Source: Heterotrichella gracilis
Taxonomy: Eukaryota; Sar; Xanthophyceae; Tribonematales; Xanthonemataceae
Direction: 5' to 3'
Assembly (NCBI GenBank): GCA_032358255.1
Contig: JAULBX010004443.1
Coordinates: 186,001 to 250,000, forward strand
Length of the DNA stretch: 64,000 nt
A program made the translations under genes and the position numbers. The notes below the pieces were generated by a model. That model made no database searches and was not told the origin of the DNA. It was given only the letters and a program-made list of their open reading frames with translations. Positions 24,079-35,300 of the stretch are shown here, in pieces; position 1 is the stretch's first letter, and the number at the start of each line of letters is the position of its first letter.

Positions 24079-26373
24079 GCAGGAGCAGCAGGAACAGTGA
24101 ACTGCACCTACAGTATCGGTAGCAGTTTCAGCTTCACAACCGTGGTGGTATGCGTACATATGTGTGTGGTAAGAACTCCTTTATAACCCAACTAGTGCAG
24201 GATTATGTCACAATAGTGGTAGCATAGTGATACAGAGCATAGGATTGGCTGAACCCCTTGCTGCCCAAGTACTAACTTGATGTCTCTGGCAGCAACTTTG
24301 GGTACGAGCAAGCAATTAGGAGATTTTAGTGGGCGTTGGTGCAAGGGAGCAGGGGTCCGGGTGTGGGATGCAGGCACTTGGGGGTATACAATTGCAAGTA
24401 GCCACTGGATCTCTGTGGTTGTACCTAGACTTTGGTCGTGAGTGGTGCAAATATTGCCGCAATGCGTATATGCTGTCTTGTTATGAGGACTTCATTATGG
24501 GATTTCCATTTCCGCTTATCAAGAGGAACGTTCACGGATGCGCGCATGCGCTAGGCATGCATGCAGCCGTTGCACTCCTTTGCGCATCTACATGGATCCT
24601 TGATAAATTGGATCACCCACCTGCGTGGACATTAGGCTGTTTTCTTGAGCCTCGGTGCGTCAGTTTTCATAAAAAGCTGCATCCCTTGGGCAGTGCTTGG
24701 CAATAAAGGGCCGCAAGCGATGGCCACTGCAGGCCATGGGCAGGCGCTAGCAGCTCTACATACCTGTGTAATGCATCAAAAAATGGTGAACAACATTACA
24801 TGCGTTTGCATCTCTTCCTGGTGTGTGATTTGAAGGTCAGTCTGAAAATGGGGCTAAATCAAAATAAACGGTTTCCTTTTAATCCTGTTCAACGGCGGAG
24901 ATATCAGCGGGCGGTGGGACCGTTTAAGGCGGAAACCACTGGGAAAATGGTTTCGAGCAGAACGGAGTTTGCGGTGCACAACAACTTGGCAACGATAGTC
25001 CTTGAACAACACACTTGGTGTGCAACACAGAGGGGAAATACACCCACATCTCTAGATATTGCCACCGGATAGTGCAAACACAGCTGACTGCGCCTAGCCG
25101 CAAACCCTCGCTTATCACAAGGGTCTACTACACCCACACAGTCAGCTGTCACGTTGGGTCCTGTACCGTGAACTAGGCTCAGCACCCAGCTGCGACGGTT
25201 ACAACCTCAGCACACTCACCCCGAGACCTGCTTTGCACAAGCTGAGCTGTCACTTGCGGCGCACGTGTGTTTCGGACGAGGCGCGAATGGCGACACCGTT
25301 GGGTGCGCTGTCGTCCTTGTTGCCCAGAAAGACAGGCTTTGGCAGCCACCATGCCCCACGCAGCGTGACGCATGCTACTGGGCGGTGCATCCCGAAGGCC
25401 AGGACCTCGCAGTTGAACGTGGCATGTGATGGCAGGAGGTGGGTAATGCTGCGGTGGTTAGGACTCTGGTGGGCAGCCAGATATTTAACACGAAACCCAT
25501 GTCTGCGCGTTGACGCCAGCTAGCTGCATTTTGCCCCAAGTGGATGTGGTAGTGAAGTAAAGCGCTGCACGACCTGCGAGTTGTTGGTGAACGGTCACTG
25601 TCACCGTTCATGGGCCATGGCCCCATGCCTCGCCACGATGGCAAGTGCACCACCTCCTTCGGAGTCGTCACCCGCATTGTCCCCTTGTTGGCACTAAGTC
25701 GCGTCAGGGTGTCCCTACCGCCCGTTGCCAATGTACACGACCGAGACGCAGTCGCGACCCACCGGTGTACGGTTACTGTCGAGACCAGGGAAATCACTTT
25801 TACTTTCATGCTTTGCGTTCCGTGCATTCTGTGACTTTGCTCCTTTTGTATGGAGACGCAAAGAGAGGCTGCTGCGTCAAGTGCCCGCCTAACCCTAAAC
25901 CCTATACGTTCTTTAGCGCTGCACACACGAACTCTCCGCTCCATCTCCATCCCACGTGCACCTTGCCGCCGCTCGAATCCTACCCTCGCAACGTCACTCG
26001 TAAGCAACGCACCAGGCATCAGTGCACATACTTTTCCCTGGTAGTACGTCATTAAGGAACCCTCGAATCTCAGCCTGCTAGTGTGCGTATCCTGTCGGTA
26101 CTGTTGCAGCTCCACTCGGCTGGCCACCAGCCACGTGGGGATGTAACTCACCTCACTTCAGGATTATCCACTGCTACGCCACATGGCTGACCCACGTTCC
26201 CTCCTGTGACTGCATTCTGGCGCTCTCCCGGTATCAGACTGGTTTCACCACTACTCGAGTGCACCGCCACCCACCCCTCACAACGCCCATGCACCCACGC
26301 CTTCACCTGGTTTGACCAGGGCCAATGTTCACAGCACCTTGTCTGACACAGCCACCACCTCCCCCACCCACAG
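23965..26373. other. Intergenic, array to glucan water dikinase
   Basis: 2.4 kb without a recognised gene. A 258-codon open frame on minus (25375-26151) shows no family motif. The first exon(s) of the dikinase, with the start codon, must lie in the right part; an ATG at 25850 (METQREAAASSARL) is one candidate but no splice link was proven. Confidence 0.45.
24040..24105. repeat. CAG/CAACAG trinucleotide run
   Basis: About 20 CAG/CAA/GGAGCAG triplets in the 3' flank of copy 4. The minus-strand frame through it (a poly-Cys run) is an artefact. Confidence 0.85.
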
Positions 26374-29300
26374 GTTTGCCGGCCCCCTCCGCAGCCCCAC
26401 CCCGGCCCGCCATGGCGCCTCCCTCGTCCCCCGAGTGGCCGCAATCACCGCGCCCCCCCTGTCCCTCAGCACAGACACACCCATGGAGCTGCTCATGTCT
26501 GACAGGTGCGCAGGGGGGAAAACCTCGCTGTTTGACTCTAAACCCTACCGTGTTAACCACAGCGAAGGCTGCCCTCGCAGTACCCACCCCGTTTGCTCCC
26601 GCTCACCGCTGTTTACATTTAGTCGTAAGTTCCCACCCCGTTTGGGAGGTCCACCTGCACCTGCCTGCACTTGACTTGCACACCTCGTGCACCGCAATGC
26701 GCCACTCAGACCCCCTGCGACCGCCACCAGTAGTCGCTCCTCAACCTCCAACCCCTAGCTACGCAAGAGGGGAAACCCTAAGAATAAACCCTAAACCCTT
26801 AACCCTAGCTGAGGGAGGGCCCCACCCTCTTCACCCCCAGGTACGAGGACGCCGGCGTCACCGCCAGGGCCTTAGTGGGGTTCCTGGAGTACACATATGT
26901 GTATGAGCAGTTGTGTTTGTGACCCGAAGTGATGCACTGCGCAAAGCCCACACCTCCCTCCCCACACACCCACGCGCCCCACCTTCCCTAGGTCCAACCC
27001 CCGCTCTGTACGATAACGAAGAAGCCCTGACCCTCCCCCCTACCCCCAGGTACGAGGACGCCGGCATCACCGTGAGCGCCTTTGAGGGCCCCGATGAGTA
27101 CAAGGTGGTGGTGCTGTCGGACAAGCAGCGGCCCATGGTGCTGCACTGGGCGGCGGAGGGCTGGGCGCTGCCGCACCCCTCCACCTGGCCCTGGGGCACC
27201 CTGCAGGTGGAGCCGGGGGCGGTGCAGACCCCCTTTGGGGCAGACTCCAAGGCGGTGACCATCACGCTGCCAAAGGTGGGTGGTTTGGGTGTCTATGGGT
27301 TTTATTGTTGTTTAGGACGGAGGGCTGGGTCGTACCCTACACTCCCAAGACGGTGACCTTTTGCTGCGCAAGGTGGGTGATTTGGACCTGAATGGGGTTC
27401 TAGGGTGTAGGGCGGGTGGCAGGGGAGAGGGCTGGGCCGTCCCTGTTCTTCCAAGTAGGGGCCATCGCCGCGCTGCCAAAGGTGCGGGTCGTGGGAGGGA
27501 CTACGGTGTGAGTGCAGTGCTTGGCTGTAGTGCGTTGCAGGCCATGTCAGTGCGTTGCGCACAGCTGTCAGTGCAGTGGGCACAGCTGTCAGCTGAATGT
27601 GATGCAGCTGCCCGCCAGTCTGCACCCCCTTGCCAAGACCTTTCCCCCTTGCACCTGATCCCAAGCTTTCTCCTCCCCCTTGCACTTGATCCCAAACTTC
27701 CTCCTGCAGTTGCACCTGATTCCAAGCTTTCTCTCCCCTAATACCTCGCTTTCCCCTCCCCCGCGCAGGAGGTCTCCCCCGACCGCCTTGTGTTTGTGCT
27801 CAAGGAGACCCAGCCCGAGAAGTGGATCAACAACCACGACAGGGGGTTCCACGTGCAGCTCAGGCAGAGGAGGGAGCTCAAGTCGAGCACTAGGTGGGGC
27901 GGAGGGTTTTAGGGTTTTAAAGTTGTAGGGTTGTAGGGTTTAGGGTTCCCGCTGCAGCTCAGGCAGAGGAGGGAGCTCAAGTCGAGCACAAGGTGGGGCG
28001 GAGGGGGTTGGGATGGTAGGTTTTTGGGTTGCAGGGTGTGGGGTTCCATGTGCAATTTAGGCAGAAGAGGGAGGTCACAAATGCTGTGGAGGATTGTAGG
28101 GTTTCTCCGATTGTGGTGTTGGTGGAAATATGCATACAAGGGCTGACATGAGAAGAGTTACACAGCGCCACTTCCTCAGCGTACCCTCCGGTATGTCCTG
28201 TATTACCCTCTTCCCTCACACCTTGTGAACCAATCACCCCGCTCCCCCCTTCCAGGTATGAGGAAGTGGGCGTGAAAGTGGACACATACGAGGGGGAGGG
28301 ATTCAACCAGGTGAGGAGGGGGGGGGGATACCCGGGACCTTGCTCCATGTACGGGAAGGAATCAATACCACCCAGACAGTGCATGTAAATGCAGCTTGTT
28401 TTGGACCAAAGAGTTATAAATGCATATGGGCTGGGGCCGCACATGTCCACTTCATGTGGGTCATCCAGCCTTCACAAATGGCATGCATATGGGTCATGCT
28501 TTGTTGCGTAATTGCTCAGCCACCCTATTCTTATCCATTGGCCCACTGTTGCCATCAAGGCATATCTTTATTCAACCACATGTGGCCGCCATAACCACCC
28601 CCTGTCCCATTCTCCCCTCACTGACCCCCCCTTTCATCCTTTCTCAGGTGGTTGTGTCCTCCACCTCCCCCAGCCCCCTGCTGCTGCACTGGGGGGTGGA
28701 CGAGTGGGTGGTCCCCCCTACCCCCTACTGGCCACCGGGAAGTGCGCAGGCGGGGTCCGATGCGGTGCAGACCCGCTTCCCGCCCTACGGCACTATCAAG
28801 GTCACATTCCCAAAGGTAGGGGGCACTGGCCAGCTATTCCCCAGGATAAGTACAATGAATACAACATCATGGGGAATTAAGAAAAAATAGCGGGGCGTGT
28901 CTTGGTAACAGGGGTTGGTATCCATGTTCCCTTGCTCCCTTGCTCACCCACACAGCGTCGTTCCCCCCAGGATGTCTGCCCCTCTGGCTCCGTGTTTGGT
29001 CTCAAAAAGGTGGACGCATGGGTGTGGCGCATATCCTGAAAATAGACACAGACAAATACAGAAGCCACACCGCCTGTCCTTTGACAAGTGCGGTGGTTTG
29101 AGAATGGCGGTTTAGCAATGTACCTGCGCATCACCCTCCCTGCCCGCTGACAGTTCCCCCCACCCTCCCCCCACCCAGGACGCCTGCCCCTCCCGCTTTG
29201 TGTTTGTGCTCAAGGAGATTGACACCGACATGTGGCACAACAACGGCTCCTGCTACCGCGCGCAGCTGCGGCAGCCCAACCTGGCATCCATCACCGACAA

Positions 29301-32300
29301 GGTGTTTGACGGGGAGGTGAACTACCAGAACTGGGGGATCTACGACAGGTACAACATGGCCAACGAGACGCTGGACGCCTTCATTGGGGCAGGTGCGCTT
29401 GAAACCCTCGATCCTACACCCTAAACCCTGCATTGAGGCAGGGGCGGTGGAAATCCTACCGTCACCCTATGTACTTTTGCAAGGCGATATAAAGTGCTGG
29501 GCGAATTTGTTGGGGCAAACCCTAGGAGCACTTTAAACCCTAAATATATTTGACTGCTGAAATCCAGAGATCGGAAGCATGTATCATGGACCAAATTTAA
29601 CATGGCCAAGGCAATGCCATGGCCCATCCACCTCATCTTACTCAAACCCTAACCAACACCCTCATGAAAACCTTCCGGGCCCCATGGGCATATCCTCCCT
29701 GTTCACCAAACTGCGCCAGGCCCGACCCGACCCACCTAAAGCCTGTCAATCACCACAATCCCTGCAAGCCCCCAGGGCATGTCCATCCTGTTCACCTGGC
29801 TGCACCCAAACCACAAACCCTAACAGCTACCCTACTCCCCGCAGGCCCCCAGGGCATGTCCTTCCTGTTCACCTGGCTGCGCCTGAGCGCCACCAAGCAG
29901 CTGACCTGGCACCGAAACTCAAACTACCAGCCAAAGGACCTGGCGCACTGCCAGAAGACGCTGGCGCAGAGGGTGGCGGACGCGGTAAGGGGGCTGGGGA
30001 GGAGTGGGGTGGCGCTGGCAGAAGGGGCTAGGGCAGTTTCTATAGTACAGTGAAGGGTTTTGGTACTGAACAGGGTGTGGGATTGGAGGCAGCGTGTGGC
30101 AGCTGGGCACCCCACTACATGCAGGGTGAATAACAGAATAAATAAATTAATTAAAATTCAGAACAACAGGATGATGAAAAAAATACAGGGTGGCGGGGCA
30201 CTCGTAGCATCTTGCTCTCCTCGGCCTACCCCTCCTCCCCTCTCCAATTGCACTGATTTTTGTTTTCTCTCCCCCCTGCAGACCCGCACTGCTGATGATT
30301 GGGAGAGCCGCCTGTGGGCGCGTCTCACCCTTGCCATGCTGCCCAGGGGGGGTGGCAACGGGGATGAAATCAGGCATGGCATCCTGGACATCATGCGCAG
30401 CAACGGGATCAGGGAGGGGCACCGCCCGGTGAGTGGGTTAGGGTTTGAGCAGGGTTTTGGGTAGGGTTCACCAGAAGGGTTTGACATTGCCATGCGCAGC
30501 AATGGGATCAGGCAGGGGCACCGCTCGGTTAGCGTGAGCGGATTGGGCAGGGTGATTGTGTAGGGTTTTGATTAGGGTGGGGACATCATGCGCAGCAAGG
30601 GCACCAGGGAGGGGCACTGCTGAATATGTGTGGGGGAGTTATGCAGGGTTCAATGAACAGGCATTTTGACCGCGCAGCAGAATGAGGAGGTGGCTCTGCA
30701 AATTGTCAACAAGCAACCCACTAACGCATGCCATTGCCACCCAATTTCCCCAGGGTATCCAGGATGACTTTCTTGAGCAGTGGCACCAGAAGCTGCACAC
30801 CAACACCTCATCCGAGGACATCACCATCTGCGAGGCATACCTGGCGTTCCTTGAGTCAGGCAGCATGGACAACTTCTGGAAGGTGGCATACGAGAACGGG
30901 AAGCTGACACCTGACAGGCTGGCCAACATGGACAAGCCAATCAAATGTGAGTGGGGTCGAGGGGGTGAATCAGGGATGGGATGAGGTTGGGAATGGGCTA
31001 GGGGAAGGATTTGGCATTTGGGAGCTGTGGATGTGGGACGTGTACGTACGAGTTGGGCAAATGCGGCGAAATGCGGAACATCTTGTATTTTGGAGGGCAG
31101 TGCTGTGAGCATTAAAGGCGTAACCTTCAAACCCCAACTTCCTCCCTAAGGGCCAACTCTCCCATGTGTAAGCCTTGTCTATACCACTGGATGGTCCCAA
31201 TCACCACCTGTGGATCCTCATTACCCTGACCAGATCCACAGTCAACAGCCTGACCCTCGAACGCACCCTGACCAAAACCCTAATTAAACCCTTCCCCCCT
31301 CCCGCAGCCAACCCCGTGCACCTGCCCCACCTGGACGGCCCCTTCAAGCACTACCTGTGGATCCTCAACATCCTAACCAGATCCCTGATCAAAACCCTGA
31401 CCAAAACCCCTCCCCCCTCCCACAGCCAACCCCGTGCACCTGCCCCACCTGATTGGCCCCTTCAAGCACTACCTGTGGATCCTCAAGACCACCCACTCGG
31501 GGGCCGACATGGACACCTGCCTGGAGATGGCCAAGGGGGAGATTGGGGGCAAGGACGGGGAGGTGCTGGGCTGGTGCTACGAGGTGCTTGCCAACAGGCA
31601 CGAGTGGTGGGTGCCGGGCAAGATCGTGGAGGTCAGGAGGAGGCTCAAGGCCATGTGGCAGGTGGGTGGAGGGGAAAGGGGGTGGGAGGGGAGGTGTGCG
31701 GGTGCGGGGATGGATGGGGATTCTGGATGAATGGGGTGGAGGTTTAATGGTTTTTGTTCGGTGTCTGGGCAATGTTGCGATTCTGTGATGGTTGCTTCCT
31801 GCTCCCGTCTACCGTGGCTGCCTCCTGGACTTTAACACAAACCCTATCCCCCTTTACTGCGGGATGGCGGCTCCTGCCGCTCGGCAGTAAAGTTGACTCT
31901 GGACCTCCACACATACCCTACGCCAAACCCTAATTGCCCCCCCCACTTGCAGCGCGACGGCGGCTCCCGCGACCTGCTCATGTTTGACATCTCCCTGGAC
32001 AAGTGGTTCCGCCTGTGCGTTGAGAAGAGCGAGAAGAGCAGCCTGGCGGGGGACGACCTGGTGGAGCTCATGGGGCTGGTGCTGGACAATGCAAGCCTGT
32101 CAACAGACAACAAGGATTTCTACCAGGTGGGGCAAGGCTGCGTGGGTGGTATTGATGTCTTTAACTGCTCGGGTTGCTTGTGTATGCTGTGCTAGGGTTT
32201 CCTGTGTACCCTAACTCAGGGTTTTTCGCACCCTAGGAGTTGTATCAAAAAGGGTATGGGGGTTGGCACAGGCTAGAATACCTTGTGTACCCTAAGCTTG

Positions 32301-35300
32301 GGCTCGTCGTGATGCTGCTGGACAATTTGCTCCCCCCGCCCTTCGCCCCTCCTTTCTTCCCCCACCTTACCCCCCCCTCCCTCACACCGCAGTGCGCCGC
32401 CTACTGGAACCGCGTCAAGGCGCTGCCCCGCTGGTCCCGCCAGTGGTCCGCCCAGGCCATGTCAGCGCTGGAGCGCTGCTCGCTGGCACTCGAGTCGCAC
32501 GCCGACCTGCTCTACTCGCGGGTGCAGCCCCACGCGCAGCGCTTTGGGGAGAAGTGCAAGATCCCCGAGGCGAATGTGGTGAATTTCGGGGAGGAGGTGG
32601 TGCGCGGCCAGCCCGAGTTTGTTCTCAGCGAGCTGATCAAGTACCTCGAGCCCATGGTGGCTAAGGAGACGGGCAAGAAGAGCTGGCAGGTAGGGGTCCG
32701 AGCACTGCGGGGGTAGCGTGACGTTGTCTGGTGTGTGTGGTTGTGCGTAATGTGCTGTGCGGTGATGTCTGAAATGTAGGAAATGTGCCCACCCCCCGTA
32801 TCTCGGACCCTGGGACCTGCTAGGCAGCGGCAGCCGGTGGGGAGGGGGGGTTGGGGTTAGGGTGGGGAGCGTTGTGCAACAAACACATGCTGTTCATAAT
32901 GCATACATTGGTTGAGGTGAGGGTGGCTCGCGCCGTTCTGTCAGTGGTTGTCACTGTATGGAGTAGAAGCATGATTTTCCATTCTTAAGCCGCAAATTCT
33001 GGTCCTCGTGATTGAGGGGACGTATGTAGCAGGGATGATTCTTGTATGTGCAGGGATGATGGGTTTTTGTTCCAGGCTTTTTTAGTTGTAAATCTTGTTG
33101 CTGGGGATGGATTTTTGACCGCGGAGCTTTGTTTCGACTTCTGATTTTGGTATACTTCTTTGCTGGGAATTTTACTGGGCCTACTGTGTTGGGTGTTGAA
33201 AACACTGGGGATTGATTGGACGGTCTGCATGAGGTGGACCGGATTTAAGATTTTTGATTGCTTTGCGGGAAACGGTACCTTTTTTAGCACATGTTGGGTA
33301 GTTTGCAAACGACGCATGCACAGAACGCGACACTGCTGTTGAGTTGAATTTTGAAAAGGAGTTGTTTTTTTGTCGGATGATGGGGATTTTCAAGGCTTGT
33401 GCCAGTTATTACATAATGTGGCGCTGTTTTGTTTTTGCGGGATGCGCTGCATTGGGCTGACTATTGTGACTGACGTGACGCAGGCTGGTTTTCCTGTTAC
33501 TATTGCCACGGGCTATTGAAACCAGTTTGAAGGTTGCATCTGCATTTGAACCTCTGTTGTTTCTATCTCCCTGGGTTGCCCCATTTGGGCGCCCTGGACT
33601 ATGTTTCCTTTTTGCGTGATGCCATTTTTGAAACACTGACTGGCTCAAGCCGCTTAGCTATTATACGGACACACTCACTGTACTATCTAGTGTCCTTTTT
33701 TTGACTGCCTTATGCATTTCTAAGCCTGTGTGTTTGCTGTTGTGACGCGTATCAGTCCTTCAAGCCTGTGTGTGCGCAGTGCACCTTCTGGGGAGGATGA
33801 TGCTTCCGCACCTGCCCTGCTCGGTTGCACTGCTCCCCCTACTTCACTGGTGTTCAGTTGAAAAGCAATAGGTTAATTCTCGTGTTTGACCAACATTATT
33901 GGATCCTGCATTGGATCTGGAGGTAAAAAAATGGGTTTGCAGTTCACAGCTGTTGTAGTTAACTATGCTTAAGAGATGCGTGTAGGCCTTGAATTGACAA
34001 GTGAGATCATGCGTTGGCTTAACATGAAAATATTCTTAGGGAAAATGTCGATGGTTGAATGTCCAGATGATTCATGTAACATGAATCATGTATTTCAGAG
34101 ATGCAGGGTGGCTCTTGCTGTAATGACTTGTGTAATTAGACTTTGATAGCATCTGATAGTCCATTGCTGATAGATGAAGTTGTATGCATTTAGCTAGATC
34201 AGCAGCCATCCTTGCCCAAGCGTGCGCCACTCAGCTCTATCCTGGCATTGTTTTTACCTTTTTCTGAATGTTTGTAGTCCTCAAGTCCTGATACTTCATC
34301 TAATAGGTAGTCCTGGTACTATCTATTAGATGAAGGCCATTTTAATTGTTAACCCTGGTTGACCAATCTCCTGCAGCCCTCGCCACCCTGGAACATTCAT
34401 CCTAGGGACGATGTATGCCCAATGTACATGATTTGTGGACAGCAGCGTACCTGCATGCTTTAGCCACATACCACCCACACAAATTCCATTTTTTAACCCC
34501 ACTGTGCTCACGCACAGCCGCACACTTGTCATCCTAGACCATCATTCCCCACAGTGAAATGCACAAGCGCACACACTTTTACCCACCTCACAAAGCCGCA
34601 CCACACTTTTACCCACCGGCACCTCACCCCCACTACGCCACCTGCCCCCTTCTCCCCCAGGTTGTTAGCCAGGCGAAAGCAGTAGGGGAGGTGCTGCTTC
34701 TCCCGTCCCTCGAGCCCATCCAGGGCCAGCGCTTCACCACCCCCCAGGTGGTGGTGGTGGCTGAGCTGGGGGGCAATGAGGACATTCCTGAGGGGGTAAC
34801 TGCAGTGCTGACTGCCTCTTCCACAGATGTGCTGTCCCATGTGGCCATCAGGTGGGTGGGGAAAAGGGGATGCAGTTGGTGGTATCTTGGGAATTTGCCG
34901 CAATAGCCGCAATATCTAGCATCATTTACACATGTTTTTCAGATATTGCCGGTACGAGAACCTTGTGCACCTCACCGGTGTGGAGCGTGGCGCAAATCTG
35001 TGATGGCAATCAAGCGCAGCATGCATGGTTGCAGAGAAAATGTAGGACGCTGTACGCCATAACAACGCCCAGACCATAGGTATCCCCAACAACCGTGCCA
35101 TCCTAGGCACATCGCACAGCCATGTCCTCCCCTCCGCGCTGACTCTCAAATACCCCTTGTGCCTCCCCCCCAGGGCCCGTGCCCAGCAGGTGCTGCTTGC
35201 CTCCTGCCACCTGGACTCCTCCCTGGATGAGATCAAGAAGATGGCAGGGGAGTTTGTGAGCGTGGCAGTGAAGGCAAACGGGGAGCTGGCAGTAAAAAAG

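Noticed and set aside
23431-24159. 242-codon minus-strand frame with a poly-Cys run
   Set aside because: Mirror of TPR-MYND copy 4 plus the CAG repeat; not a gene.
25375-26151. 258-codon minus-strand open frame upstream of the dikinase
   Set aside because: No recognisable domain, no repeats or splice links; composition like the spacer. Could be a fragment of an element, but I see no evidence for one.
26841-26930. Possible extra exon of the dikinase (RYEDAGV...)
   Set aside because: Matches the true exon at 27050 only for about 20 nt after the acceptor, then diverges to a stop; treated as an echo.
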